From: Pseudomonadales bacterium
Lineage (GTDB): Bacteria; Pseudomonadota; Gammaproteobacteria; Pseudomonadales; Azotimanducaceae
Assembly: GCA_019090615.1 (NCBI GenBank)
Contig: JAHRVQ010000060.1
Span: forward strand, 19,947-83,946
Length of the DNA stretch: 64,000 nt
Reading direction: 5' to 3'
Below, one piece after another: positions 35,896-45,373 of the stretch; position 1 is the first letter of the stretch; every line of letters begins with the position of its first letter. The notes beneath the pieces are model-generated. The model ran no database searches. It saw only the letters and a list, made by a program, of their open reading frames with translations, and was not told the DNA's origin. Position numbers and translations under genes: made by a program.

Positions 35896-36258
35896 GTGTA
35901 TCCTAAATTTTGAATTGGTCGATAACCAAATTTCTATTGCGAGGTGGTTTGTGACCTTTCGCAGGCGTTAGTGCCGTTTTTTCCTGGCCGCAGTATACTA
36001 AAAATGTGGTCTAAGTATAGATAGGCAATACCAGTCGGCCTTCTCGCTAACTTCTGGTAGCTCGATATTTGCGCGAAAAACCAGCTTAGTTAAGGCTGTT
36101 GCACCATTACAAAGCGCAACCACTTGCAGCGCAGACTTTCCCAGCCAAATTTTCTAATTGATTTTCTAACAGGTGTAAGAAAAATCCGTCAGGTGTACTA
36201 TTAAAATCGACTTTTGACACACTCTATTTTTTATACACTCTATTTATAAGGAAAATGC
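35896..36258. other. Divergent region at the left border of the catabolic block
   Basis: This 363-bp gap separates IDH from the first catabolic gene. Near 36220-36245 the phrase ACACTCTATTT recurs. An AAGGAAA ribosome site sits just before 36259. No regulator gene is present here, and no clear operator was found. Confidence 0.4.
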
Positions 36259-36621
36259 ATGTCTAACACAAAAGTAGTACTGGATTTTATAGATGACTGG
36301 AATCGAATGGCGTGGGATGACGTAATGGCGGCCCTTACTGAAGATGTTGTCTACCACAATATTCCAATGCAAGAATTAAAAGGCAAAGAAGCTGCTGCCG
36401 GTTTTATTCTTGGTATGAAACCCAAATCTGTCGCCTGGGAAGTACTCAATATTGCTGAAAATGGCAACAAAGTACTGACCGAAAGAGTTGATCGGTTTGT
36501 ACTGGAAGGCGATAAAAGTGTGGCTTTACCGGTGATGGGCATATTTGAAATTAAAAATAACAAAATTTGCACCTGGCGCGACTATTTTGATCTTAATACC
36601 TTTGTCAGCCAAATGGCCTAG
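36259..36621 (+). CDS. Limonene-1,2-epoxide hydrolase-like (SnoaL-fold) protein
   Basis: The product has 120 residues. The catalytic Asp-Arg-Asp set of limonene epoxide hydrolase appears to be present: TERVDRF (residues about 74-80) and TWRDYFDL (about 105-113), with YHNIPMQ as the Tyr/Asn water-activating region. This single-domain fold would open epoxides, or catalyse related cyclisations. It is the first gene of the rightward catabolic genes; the BVMO follows after 261 bp. Confidence 0.82.
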   Translation: MSNTKVVLDFIDDWNRMAWDDVMAALTEDVVYHNIPMQELKGKEAAAGFILGMKPKSVAWEVLNIAENGNKVLTERVDRFVLEGDKSVALPVMGIFEIKNNKICTWRDYFDLNTFVSQMA

Positions 36622-36671
36622 CAAGTCGGTATAAGGCCGCGCGTCCAACCTTATACCTAACTTTATTAGCC

Positions 36672-36707
36672 ACAACAGCATAGACAATAGCATAGACAAC
36701 AGCATAG
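36672..36707. repeat. 12-bp triplication
   Basis: Three copies of ACAA(C/T)AGCATAG lie head to tail between the epoxide-hydrolase-like gene and the BVMO gene. Confidence 0.85.
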
Positions 36708-36882
36708 ATTATGCTGGCAGGGCAAAAAGAAACTTGTAAACATGCTTACGATCATCATCTATACCATTTCTTCTATTGCGATGCCCAAAGTACTCCTCTA
36801 TCCTAGCTGCAAAGAATATTTACCGGTACCTAGCCCCTGCCAAGCTAACAACTAAAATTGTTAATAAAAGGAAATATGCGCC

Positions 36883-38682
36883 ATGAGTGAAGCCAAATTT
36901 GACCTTGATTTTGACCCCGTTGAACTTAAAAAGAAGTATCTTTCAGAACGCGATAAGCGAATACGTAAAGATGGCAATAGCCAATATCAGGAAGTAAAGG
37001 GTGAATATGCGCACTTTATAGAAGATCCTTATATTGACGAAGAAATCGTCCGTGAGCCCTACACCGATGAAATTGACGTGGCCATCATTGGCGGCGGTTT
37101 TGGTGGTCTGCTCGCGGGCGCTATGTTGCGTAAAGCAGGTATAGATAATATCCGCATGATAGAAAAAGGCGGCGATTTCGGTGGCACCTGGTACTGGAAC
37201 CGCTATCCTGGCGCAGCTTGTGATATCGAATCTTATATCTATCTACCGCTGCTAGAAGAACTCGGCTATATGCCCGCGCGCAAATTTGCTGACGCGCCAG
37301 AAATCCTCCAGCATAGTAAATCTATCGCCAAGCATTTTGGTCTCTATGAAAATGCCTGCTTGCAAACAGAAGTTACCTCCCTGCGTTGGGATGAAGACAG
37401 CTCCTATTGGCTTATTGAAACTAACCGTGGCGACAAGATGAAAGCCCGTTTTGTATCTATGGCCAACGGCCCATTACACCGCCCTAAATTACCTGGCATC
37501 CCAGGCATTGATAAATTTAAGGGCCATACCTTTCACACCAGTCGCTGGGATTATGGTTACACCGGTGGTGATGCCAAGGGTAATTTAACCGGCCTGAGTG
37601 ACAAGCGTGTTGGTATTATTGGTACCGGCGCAACCGCGGTACAGTGTGTGCCCCACCTCGGCGCTGGCGCCAAAGAGCTGTACGTTTTTCAACGTACCCC
37701 ATCGGCAGTTGATGTACGTGATGATCAACCTACAGACCAGGACTGGGCCAAAACCCTTGAACCAGGCTGGCATCAGGACAGAATGGATAATTTCAACATC
37801 CTGGTGGGTGGTGGTGTTCAGGAAGTCGATCTGGTAAATGATGGCTGGACAGAAATATTCCGCAATACTCGCGAAATTCTCAAAAATGCGGGCGATAAAT
37901 TAAGCCCGGACGAATACGGCAAGATAGCCGAAATTGCTGACTTCCAAAAGATGGAACAAGTACGTGGCAGAGTAAACGACGTGGTAAAAGATGACGGCGT
38001 GGCTGAATACCTTAAGCCTTACTATCGACAGTTTTGTAAACGACCCTGCTTCCACGATGACTACCTGCCGACGTTTAATTTACCCGGTGTTACATTGGTA
38101 GACACAGAAGGCCAGGGCGTAACAGAAATCACCGAAACCGGTGTTATTGTCGGCGGCAAAGAATACGAGTTAGATTGCCTGGTATTTGCAACTGGGTTTG
38201 AGGTGGGTACAGATTATACACGCCGCTCAGGTTATGAACTTCACGGCGTTGGCGGTCAAACCCTGACTGACAAATGGAAAGACGGCATGAAAACTTTCCA
38301 CGGCATGCATACCAACGGATTCCCCAATGTATTTGTTATGGGCATGACGCAAACCGGGCTCACGGCAAATATTCCACATATGCTCAAGGAACAGGCAGAA
38401 CATATAGCGCATATTGTTAAACACGCGCTAGACAGCAACATTCGAGTACTCGAAGCAACCGCAGAGGCTGAACAAAGCTGGGTTGAGACCATTAATCGAC
38501 TGGCTCGACTGGGTGAAACCTTTTATAAAGAATGTACCCCAGGCTATTACAATAACGAAGGCAGGCCCGGCGAAGGCGACGGATTTCTGAGTGGCCAATA
38601 TGGTGGTGGTTCAGTCGAGTTTTTTGAAATACTCGAAAAATGGCGCGCCGCTGGAGACTTCAAAGGCCTGGATGTTTCCTAG
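36883..38682 (+). CDS. Baeyer-Villiger-type flavin monooxygenase
   Basis: The product has 599 residues. The first FAD Rossmann motif is IGGGFGGLLAG (about 69-79), the NADPH motif IGTGATAVQCV (about 246-256), and the BVMO fingerprint FKGHTFHTSRWD (about 212-223) fits FxGxxxHxxxW(P/D). FATGFEVGT follows near residue 436. It resembles cyclic-ketone or steroid monooxygenases that insert O next to a carbonyl, giving a lactone or ester. The N-terminal extension of about 65 residues before the Rossmann domain is typical of one BVMO subgroup. Substrate unknown, with cyclic ketone inferred. Confidence 0.92.
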   Translation: MSEAKFDLDFDPVELKKKYLSERDKRIRKDGNSQYQEVKGEYAHFIEDPYIDEEIVREPYTDEIDVAIIGGGFGGLLAGAMLRKAGIDNIRMIEKGGDFGGTWYWNRYPGAACDIESYIYLPLLEELGYMPARKFADAPEILQHSKSIAKHFGLYENACLQTEVTSLRWDEDSSYWLIETNRGDKMKARFVSMANGPLHRPKLPGIPGIDKFKGHTFHTSRWDYGYTGGDAKGNLTGLSDKRVGIIGTGATAVQCVPHLGAGAKELYVFQRTPSAVDVRDDQPTDQDWAKTLEPGWHQDRMDNFNILVGGGVQEVDLVNDGWTEIFRNTREILKNAGDKLSPDEYGKIAEIADFQKMEQVRGRVNDVVKDDGVAEYLKPYYRQFCKRPCFHDDYLPTFNLPGVTLVDTEGQGVTEITETGVIVGGKEYELDCLVFATGFEVGTDYTRRSGYELHGVGGQTLTDKWKDGMKTFHGMHTNGFPNVFVMGMTQTGLTANIPHMLKEQAEHIAHIVKHALDSNIRVLEATAEAEQSWVETINRLARLGETFYKECTPGYYNNEGRPGEGDGFLSGQYGGGSVEFFEILEKWRAAGDFKGLDVS

Positions 38683-38693
38683 CAATTAAACTC

Positions 38694-38732
38694 TTGACAT
38701 TAACTCAGCGCTACTTATTGAGTTAATGTCAA
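38694..38732. repeat. Perfect 14-bp inverted repeat downstream of BVMO gene
   Basis: TTGACATTAACTCA at 38694-38707 is the exact reverse complement of 38719-38732, with an 11-base spacer. It begins 12 bases after the BVMO stop. There is no T-run directly after the stem, so it may stabilise the mRNA end or be a regulator-binding dyad. Confidence 0.7.
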
Positions 38733-38800
38733 CGTTGCTAGACATCGTTTTATTAATAACACTCTAGTGTATTTGTTATTCCTGATCTTAGAAATTTGGC

Positions 38801-38824
38801 CGTTATCGTTATCGTTATCGTTAT
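38801..38824. repeat. CGTTAT hexanucleotide repeat
   Basis: Four copies of CGTTAT occur in the gap before the crotonase gene, about 150 bp upstream of its start. Confidence 0.85.
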
Positions 38825-38972
38825 AGCATTAAAAACCCATAATCAACCGGTTTTCTAGTCTTGCAGCAGGCTAGATGTGTTGTTGCGCATCATTGAAACT
38901 GCCATTAGTCAACCGCTGCTTCTACAGCTAGCACCCTCCCCGAAATAAACCACCCAACTTGAGGCCCAACTT

Positions 38973-39752
38973 ATGCCCGAAAACACCGCTGAAGCCACCG
39001 TCCTGGTTGAAAAAAAAGCCGGCCTTGCCATCGTCACACTGAATCGACCAAAAGCAATGAATGCGCTTTCTATGGCATTGCGAGGCAGTTTAAAGGAAAC
39101 CATCGATCAGTTGGAATCTGACCCCGAAATAAGGGTGATGATAATCACTGGCGCAGGCAAGGCCTTTACCGCCGGGATTGACCTTAAAGAATTAGGCACA
39201 AAAGCCGGCGCCTTAAAAGGCGATGACGTCATGGGTGCCCTGGGGCGTTTTAGCGGCCCTGTTATTGGCGCTATCAATGGCGTCGCAATCACCGGCGGAT
39301 TCGAACTCGCACTAGGCTGTGACGTACTGCTCGCTTCAACTGCCGCAAAATTCGCCGATACCCATACCCGCGTTGGCGTGCTACCAGGCTGGGGTTTGAG
39401 CCAACGCCTATCCCGTGCCATTGGCATCTATCGGGCTAAAGAACTGTCTCTCACCGGTAATTTCCTCAGCGCCGAACAGGCCGAACAATGGGGACTGGTT
39501 AATCGCGTTGTAGAACCGGCAGAACTCATGCCTGCCGCCATAGCCCTGGCGCAGGATATGTTATCCGCAGTACCGGAAATTTTAGTTAGCTACAAACAAC
39601 TCATTAACGAAGGTTTCGCTGATAATTTCACCGCTGGCATGGAGACCGAACAGCGATTTTTTCGCGATTCCAACCGTCAACTCAAACCAGAGGATGTCGC
39701 GCAGCGCAGAGAAAGCATCAGAGCGCGCGGCCAGGGCCAAACAAATACCTAA
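38973..39752 (+). CDS. Enoyl-CoA hydratase/isomerase family protein
   Basis: The product has 259 residues. The oxyanion-hole blocks ITGAGKAFTAGIDLKELG and INGVAITGGFELALGCDVLLAS are present, the latter carrying one active-site Glu. The second catalytic Glu of hydratases (the PE of F-x-x-PE) is replaced: the segment reads FADTHTRVGVLPGWGLSQRL, so hydration by the classical two-Glu mechanism is doubtful. It fits an isomerase or another crotonase. It is 47 bp upstream of an SDR gene with the same direction, so an operon is likely. Confidence 0.88.
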   Translation: MPENTAEATVLVEKKAGLAIVTLNRPKAMNALSMALRGSLKETIDQLESDPEIRVMIITGAGKAFTAGIDLKELGTKAGALKGDDVMGALGRFSGPVIGAINGVAITGGFELALGCDVLLASTAAKFADTHTRVGVLPGWGLSQRLSRAIGIYRAKELSLTGNFLSAEQAEQWGLVNRVVEPAELMPAAIALAQDMLSAVPEILVSYKQLINEGFADNFTAGMETEQRFFRDSNRQLKPEDVAQRRESIRARGQGQTNT

Positions 39753-39799
39753 CCAGAATATTCCCAGACAATAATTATTCAACCTTAGAGGATCAGAAG

Positions 39800-40591
39800 A
39801 TGAGTGGACGTTTAGCAGGAAAAAAAGCCTTTATTACGGGTAGTGCGACAGGCATAGGTCGGGCAGCTGCAGAACTGTTTTCCAGTGAAGGTGCGATGGT
39901 TGCCGTGATCGACATCAATGAGAGCCTGGCCAATGAAACCGTCGCCGCGATAGAAGCCAGCGGTGGCAAAGCAATTTTTGTAAAAACGGATATTACTGAT
40001 GAAGAAAATGTAAAAGCAGCCGTGAACACTGTAAATCAGGCATTTGATGGCATCGACATACTCTACAACTGCGCTGGTGGTTCGATTGTAGACGACGCGC
40101 CGATTGATACTGTCGATATGGATAAGGTATTCGATTTTACTATCGGCCTGGACCTTAAGGGCAGTATGCTTTGTGCACGGCATATTTTACCCATTATGAA
40201 GGCCGCTGAAGGTGGCGCTATTGTCAACATGGCTAGTGTTGCCGCGCTGCAGGGTAATTTTCCCGCCCACATATATAGTGCCGCAAAAGGCGGCATTATT
40301 TCCTTCACCAGATCATTAGCAGGTCGGTATTCAAGAAATAACGTACGCACCAATGCAATCTGTCCTGGAGTTGTTATGTCTGATCGCGTTAAAAACCGTT
40401 TTGGTGAGACACAACAAAAAAGTGACTCCGCTCAGGCCCGATCTGTCGGTGGCAAAATGACCAACAGACATCCTTTCTCTGTGGGCGAACCTATTGATAT
40501 AGCCCGGATAGCCCTGTTTCTGGCCAGCGATGATGCAAGGATGATTAATGGTGGAATCATTCCAGCTGAAGGCGGACTTTCCGCCTACTAG
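39800..40591 (+). CDS. Short-chain dehydrogenase/reductase
   Basis: The product has 263 residues. The NAD(P) motif TGSATGIG sits near the N-terminus, YNCAGG near 91, MASVAAL carries the catalytic Ser and YSAAK the Tyr-Lys pair. The acidic residue after the second strand (VIDIN) favours NAD. It would oxidise or reduce an alcohol/ketone in the same pathway as the upstream crotonase. A GAGGATC ribosome site precedes the start. A terminator follows the gene. Confidence 0.9.
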   Translation: MSGRLAGKKAFITGSATGIGRAAAELFSSEGAMVAVIDINESLANETVAAIEASGGKAIFVKTDITDEENVKAAVNTVNQAFDGIDILYNCAGGSIVDDAPIDTVDMDKVFDFTIGLDLKGSMLCARHILPIMKAAEGGAIVNMASVAALQGNFPAHIYSAAKGGIISFTRSLAGRYSRNNVRTNAICPGVVMSDRVKNRFGETQQKSDSAQARSVGGKMTNRHPFSVGEPIDIARIALFLASDDARMINGGIIPAEGGLSAY

Positions 40592-40603
40592 GCAACACAT
40601 CTT

Positions 40604-40625
40604 GCCCAGCAGTTGCTGGGCTTTT
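40604..40625 (+). terminator. Intrinsic terminator after crotonase-SDR unit
   Basis: GCCCAGC at 40604-40610 pairs with GCTGGGC at 40615-40621 across AGTT, followed by TTTT. It lies 13 bases after the SDR stop codon. Confidence 0.75.
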
Positions 40626-40843
40626 GCAAATAATTAGGCTTGTCTGCGGGCCAGGACTGGTTCAAATAACCAATTGGGTATATATTTCTGTTCCGATCGA
40701 CAATTTAACCTACAAAATTCAGGAAACCAATGTGCGTATAATCGGCTGCTAATATTCAGCAGCCAGGCAATAACACAGCTGGCCCAGCTAAAACAGTGGC
40801 TTAGCTGGTTTCTGAATCGACATTTTTATTTAGGAGAAAACTT

Positions 40844-41968
40844 ATGCAAACTAAACTTGCCAAAAAACTGGGCATTGATTTTCCAATGTTTGCTTTTACC
40901 CACTGCCGGGATGTTGTCGCAGCTGTTTCTAATGCCGGTGGTTTTGGTGTTTTGGGCGCGGTGGGTTTTACCCCCAATCAACTTCGAATGGAGCTTGACT
41001 GGCTCGACGAACATACCAATGGCAAGCCCTATGGTGTCGACGTAATCATCCCCAATAAATATCAGGGTCAGGACGAAAAAGATCCTGAAAAACTCAAAGC
41101 CCTGATTGCTGCCGCTATCCCGCAGGGACACAGAGATTTTGCCGAAGAATTACTCGATCAACATGGCGTACCACGGTTACCTAAAGGTCAGGAAGTTGCA
41201 GATCGCCTGACCATGACCGAGGCTACTTCAGGCCCGCTGGTAGATATCGCGCTGGAACATGAAAACGTCAAACTAATCGCCAATGCACTAGGCACGCCTC
41301 CACCCGATATTATCAAACAAATCCAGGATGCAGGCAGAATGGTCGGTGCACTTTGTGGTAAACCTCAACATGCCAAAAAACACGTCGAAGCTGGGCTAGA
41401 TTTTATTATCGCCCAGGGCGGTGAAGGTGGCGGCCATACCGGTGAAATAGGTAGTTCAGTGTTATGGCCAGAAGTGGTTGATGTTGCTGGCGATATACCT
41501 GTTATTGCTGCCGGTGGCATTGGTTCAGGCCGACAAATGTATTCAGCACTGGCAGCCGGTGCGCAAGGTGTCTGGGCAGGATCAATTTGGCTGACTGTGG
41601 CTGAAGCAAACAGCACACCCCTCGAAAGAGAACTATTATTAGCTGCCACCAGCTCTGATACAGTGCGCTCAAAAAGTTTTACCGGCAAAGATGTACGTAG
41701 CCTGAAAAATGAATGGACCGATGCCTGGGATGCTGGCAACAATCCAAAATCTTTAGGCGCGCCGTTACAAATGATGGCAGTAAGCAATGCGTTGAAACGA
41801 ATTCGTCGCTACCCGGATGCTGCCAAAGACGTAACCTTCGTACCTTGTGGTCAGATTGTTGGCCGCATGAACCAGACTATGGGCGCCAGAGAACTACTGG
41901 TAGAAATTGTCGAGGAGTACCTTGATACCCATGAAATGATGACCAACATCATGCCGTCTATCGACTAA
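40844..41968 (+). CDS. Nitronate monooxygenase family (FMN TIM-barrel) protein
   Basis: The product has 374 residues. It has the FMN-binding barrel of the NMO/2-nitropropane dioxygenase family: SNAGGFGVLGAVGF near 28-41, then IAQGGEGGGHTGEIG with the His used as catalytic base, and PVIAAGGIGSGRQ for phosphate binding. Members oxidise alkyl nitronates or act as enoyl reductase-like flavoenzymes. A GGAG site precedes the ATG. The role in the block is unclear. Confidence 0.88.
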   Translation: MQTKLAKKLGIDFPMFAFTHCRDVVAAVSNAGGFGVLGAVGFTPNQLRMELDWLDEHTNGKPYGVDVIIPNKYQGQDEKDPEKLKALIAAAIPQGHRDFAEELLDQHGVPRLPKGQEVADRLTMTEATSGPLVDIALEHENVKLIANALGTPPPDIIKQIQDAGRMVGALCGKPQHAKKHVEAGLDFIIAQGGEGGGHTGEIGSSVLWPEVVDVAGDIPVIAAGGIGSGRQMYSALAAGAQGVWAGSIWLTVAEANSTPLERELLLAATSSDTVRSKSFTGKDVRSLKNEWTDAWDAGNNPKSLGAPLQMMAVSNALKRIRRYPDAAKDVTFVPCGQIVGRMNQTMGARELLVEIVEEYLDTHEMMTNIMPSID

Positions 41969-42005
41969 ACAAAGCATTTGGCAGGTACAAAACCTGTCTA
42001 ACACC

Positions 42006-42041
42006 TGCTTTTAGAGCGCTTAAACCAGCGCCCTAAAAGCA
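42006..42041. repeat. Terminator-like inverted repeat
   Basis: TGCTTTTAG at 42006-42014 pairs with CTAAAAGCA at 42033-42041, and an inner CGC/GCG can extend it. It follows the NMO gene by about 40 bp. No T-run on the plus strand follows, so its termination role is uncertain. Confidence 0.45.
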
Positions 42042-42151
42042 CAATTACAAATTAGTACTGTCCAACGACGCATTATGACTAAGACGGCCACTAAGACAGC
42101 TACCAAGACGGTAAATGAATCACTAAAGAAGCCATTTAAAGGGAGACAAAA

Positions 42152-43246
42152 ATGAAAGCCAGAGGCGCGATTTTTAGAGAAATAGGCACCCCCCTCAGTA
42201 TCGAAGAAGTTGATATTTCGGACCCTAGACCCAACGAAGTACTGGTTAGGACTCTGGCCTGTGGCGTCTGCCATAGTGATCTGCATTTTGTTAACGGCTC
42301 TATTGCTGGACCCTCACCGACCATTCCCGGCCATGAACCTGCCGGTATTGTTGAAGCAGTAGGTTCTGATGTCAGAACCGTTGCTGTGGGCGATCATGTA
42401 ATAGCCTGTACTTCAATGTTCTGCGGGCAATGTACACAATGCCTTAAAGGCCGTCCTTATTTGTGTATGGACCGTGGTGCCTGTCGGCGTAAACGCGGCG
42501 ATGAGCCAAGAATTGCTCAGGCCGGTAAACCCCTGTTCCAGTTCGCTGATCTATCAGGGTTTTGTGAAGTGATGCTGGTACATGAAAGAGCATTGGTGAA
42601 AATTGATAACGATATACCGCTTGATAGAGCTGCATTGGTTGGCTGCGCAGTAACAACTGGTGTAGGTGCGGCACTCAATACCGCTAAGGTTGAGCCAGGT
42701 TCAACTGTTGCAGTATTTGGCGCAGGCGGTGTTGGTAGCTCTATTATACAAGGCGCGCGAATTGCCGGTGCCAAACAAATTATTGCCATTGATGTAGTGG
42801 CCAGCAAACTGGATGCTGCGAAGAAATTTGGCGCCACAGATGTTATTCTGTCAGGCGGTGATGTTGACCCAGTAAAAGCTATCAAAAAACTCTCTAAAGG
42901 CGGCGTCGATTTTGCCTTTGATGCGGTTGGTATGACGCTGCTGTCGCAACAGTGTTTTTACGCCCTGGCACCCAAAGGTAAGGCGGTCATCGTAGGCGCT
43001 ATCCCCCCTGGGCAGAAACTGGAACTGGAACCTGGTCACTTTTTTGTGGAAAAAACCATTACCGGTTGCTTTATGGGTTCTAATCGATTCCATATTGATG
43101 CGCTAAGCTATCTCGATCTATATCGGCAGGACAAACTTGACCTGGACGCGATGATAACCGAACGGATGCCCCTGTCCGATATCAACAAGGCTTTTGAGTT
43201 GATGGAACAGGGTGAAGTTACCCGTACCGTTATAACATTTGACTAA
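42152..43246 (+). CDS. Zinc-containing alcohol dehydrogenase (MDR family)
   Basis: The product has 364 residues. Catalytic zinc ligands are in CGVCHSDLHF (Cys, Asp region) and GHEPAGIVEAVG (His-Glu). Four structural-zinc Cys occur in SMFCGQCTQCLKGRPYLC. The NAD Rossmann motif is FGAGGVGSSIIQG. This is the class-III-like long-chain ADH plan. It would oxidise an alcohol to aldehyde or ketone, possibly supplying the BVMO substrate or handling a ring-opened alcohol. A GGGAG ribosome site is present and a terminator-like hairpin follows. Confidence 0.92.
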   Translation: MKARGAIFREIGTPLSIEEVDISDPRPNEVLVRTLACGVCHSDLHFVNGSIAGPSPTIPGHEPAGIVEAVGSDVRTVAVGDHVIACTSMFCGQCTQCLKGRPYLCMDRGACRRKRGDEPRIAQAGKPLFQFADLSGFCEVMLVHERALVKIDNDIPLDRAALVGCAVTTGVGAALNTAKVEPGSTVAVFGAGGVGSSIIQGARIAGAKQIIAIDVVASKLDAAKKFGATDVILSGGDVDPVKAIKKLSKGGVDFAFDAVGMTLLSQQCFYALAPKGKAVIVGAIPPGQKLELEPGHFFVEKTITGCFMGSNRFHIDALSYLDLYRQDKLDLDAMITERMPLSDINKAFELMEQGEVTRTVITFD

Positions 43247-43317
43247 CCTGAAATTTAAGCGTGTACTTAGGTACATAAACATTAACTAAAACCATTAACA
43301 AACCACAAAACATCATC

Positions 43318-43340
43318 AAGGCGCCCTTCAAGGGCGCTTT
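43318..43340 (+). terminator. Intrinsic terminator after ADH gene
   Basis: AAGGCGCCCT pairs with AGGGCGCTTT across a three-base loop (43318-43340, inner seven pairs perfect GC-rich). It is followed by a weak T-rich stretch. It lies between the ADH and the next gene. Confidence 0.6.
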
Positions 43341-43378
43341 AATGGTTATGTTTTGCTGGATGAGAGGAAGGGGAAATT

Positions 43379-45085
43379 ATGTCTCAATTAGATTTGGTCA
43401 TACGCGGTGGCAGCATCGTTGATGGCACAGGCGCAGCCGCAAAGACTGCTGATATCGGTGTTACAAACGGTGAAATTACTGAAGTAGGTAAGATTAGCAG
43501 CAAAGGCAAGCAGGAAATAGATGCTAGCGGCGCTCTGGTAACACCCGGCTTTGTCGATATTCATACCCACTACGACGGCCAGGCTACATGGTCCAACCGA
43601 ATGTCCCCTTCAAGCAATCACGGTGTAACCACCGTTGTTATGGGTAATTGCGGGGTTGGTTTTGCGCCCTGCTGGAAAACTGATCATAATATTTTGATAG
43701 AACTGATGGAAGGTGTTGAGGATATACCCGGCGCTGCACTTAACGAAGGTCTAAGTTGGGAATGGGAATCTTTTCCTGAATATATGGATTATCTGGATAA
43801 GCGCCAGTTCGACATGGATATCGGCGCACAGTTGCCGCATGCTGCTATGCGGGTTTTTGTTATGGGTGAAAGAGGTGCAAACAGAGAGCCCGCCACCGCT
43901 GATGATATTGCCAAGATGCGCCAGTTAACGGCTGAGGCCATGCAAGCAGGAGCCATCGGGTTTTCCAGCTCAAGGACAATTAACCATCGTAGTAGTAAAG
44001 GCGCTCACACCCCCTCTCTGACAGCTGAAAGCCAGGAACTGGTGGGTATTGCTCAAGGCATCAAAGATGCAGGCAAGGGTGTCATTGAAATGATCTCAGA
44101 CTTTGATGATATCGAAGAAGAGTTTGCCAATCTTGAAGCAATGATGCAGACCAGTAACGCCGCCATGTCTATTTCGCTAGCCCAGGGTATTAGCCCTCAT
44201 GGCTGGAAAAAATTAATGAGCAAAATTGAAGCAGCGAATTCAGCCGGTATGGAAATGCGTGGTCAGGTCGCGACCCGAGGAATTGGCATACTGATGGGCT
44301 ATAGCACCACCTTAAATCCATTCTTAACCCGCCCAAGTTATATGGAAGTTGCAGGATTACCACTAGCTGAACGGGTCATAGCACTCCGTGACCCAGCCCG
44401 TAAAGCTAAAATACTGGCCGAACAGCCAAGCCGTGGATTTGATCGCATGTTTACTCGTATGGCTGATGGCAAAAAACTTTGGGACCTGGGCGATCCACCT
44501 AATTATGAACCCACCCCAGAAGAAAGTTTGTACGCCCGTGGCCAGGCTGAAGGCCGCGACCCCTGGGAGCTAACTTATGAATTGTTATTGGAAAATGACG
44601 GCAAAACCATCCTTTATAGTCCCTTTGCTAACTACGCTGACGGCGACCTTGAAGCCTGCCGTGAAATGATCATGCATGAGCATACCATCATGGGCCTGGG
44701 CGACGGCGGCGCGCATGTAGGCACCATATGTGATGCCAGTTTTGCCACCACGCAACTCGCACACTGGGGCCGCGATCGCAGTCGAGGTTCACTCATCGCC
44801 CTGCCGCATCTGGTTAAAACACAAACCCGTGATACTGCACGGGCAGTTGGATTAAATGATCGTGGTGAACTTGTTCCGGGTCAACGTGCTGATATCAATA
44901 TTATTGACTTTGAAAATCTACGCGTACGCGCGCCTGAAATGGTATACGATCTACCTAGTGGTGCTGGCCGGCTACAACAACAGGCGGATGGTTATCTGGC
45001 AACAATCGTTAAAGGTATGGTGACCTATGAGAAGGCCCAACCAACCGATAATTTACCAGGCCGACTAATTCGAGGCGCGACCTAG
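43379..45085 (+). CDS. D-aminoacylase/N-acyl-D-amino-acid deacylase-like amidohydrolase
   Basis: The product has 568 residues. The N-terminal beta-sandwich (about 1-60) ends in the metal-binding DIHTHYDGQATW, followed by GVTTVVMGNCGVGFAPC, a signature of the D-aminoacylase branch. Later LGDGGAHVGTICDASF supplies another metal ligand region. The fold hydrolyses amides or related bonds. Homologues near BVMO-type clusters suggest an unexplored hydrolase role in ring cleavage. A GAGGAAGGGG ribosome site precedes the ATG. Confidence 0.9.
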   Translation: MSQLDLVIRGGSIVDGTGAAAKTADIGVTNGEITEVGKISSKGKQEIDASGALVTPGFVDIHTHYDGQATWSNRMSPSSNHGVTTVVMGNCGVGFAPCWKTDHNILIELMEGVEDIPGAALNEGLSWEWESFPEYMDYLDKRQFDMDIGAQLPHAAMRVFVMGERGANREPATADDIAKMRQLTAEAMQAGAIGFSSSRTINHRSSKGAHTPSLTAESQELVGIAQGIKDAGKGVIEMISDFDDIEEEFANLEAMMQTSNAAMSISLAQGISPHGWKKLMSKIEAANSAGMEMRGQVATRGIGILMGYSTTLNPFLTRPSYMEVAGLPLAERVIALRDPARKAKILAEQPSRGFDRMFTRMADGKKLWDLGDPPNYEPTPEESLYARGQAEGRDPWELTYELLLENDGKTILYSPFANYADGDLEACREMIMHEHTIMGLGDGGAHVGTICDASFATTQLAHWGRDRSRGSLIALPHLVKTQTRDTARAVGLNDRGELVPGQRADINIIDFENLRVRAPEMVYDLPSGAGRLQQQADGYLATIVKGMVTYEKAQPTDNLPGRLIRGAT

Positions 45086-45252
45086 CCCTTCTGCCCTGCC
45101 GCCCGATTACCATCAGCACGGTCAACAATGATTGTAATCGGGTCTAAAGGTAAAACTTATAATCAGGTTTACCCGGGCACTTTGGCTATTGCCAATATGT
45201 GAAGTAACCAGGCCCAGGTCGTCTGATAGACAATTTGAAAACTAATGGAAAC

Positions 45253-45373
45253 CTACCCAATTAACAGGTAAGCGAGTTACCCAATTAACAGGTAAATAAA
45301 TTACCCAATTAACAGGTAAATAAATTACCCAATTAACAGGTGAAAAACTTACCTAAATTAGCAGGCAAAGGAT
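45253..45373. repeat. 24-bp tandem array running into a ribosome site
   Basis: Four 24-bp copies of (T/C)TACCCAATTAACAGGTAA plus six bases occur at 45253-45348, followed by a diverged fifth copy that ends in the AAAGGA ribosome site of the PdxA-like gene. There are no unique spacers, so it is not a CRISPR array. Confidence 0.92.

Noticed and set aside
45253..45348. Possible CRISPR array because of 24-bp direct repeats
   Set aside because: The copies are contiguous with no unique spacers, and no cas genes are present. It is a simple tandem array.
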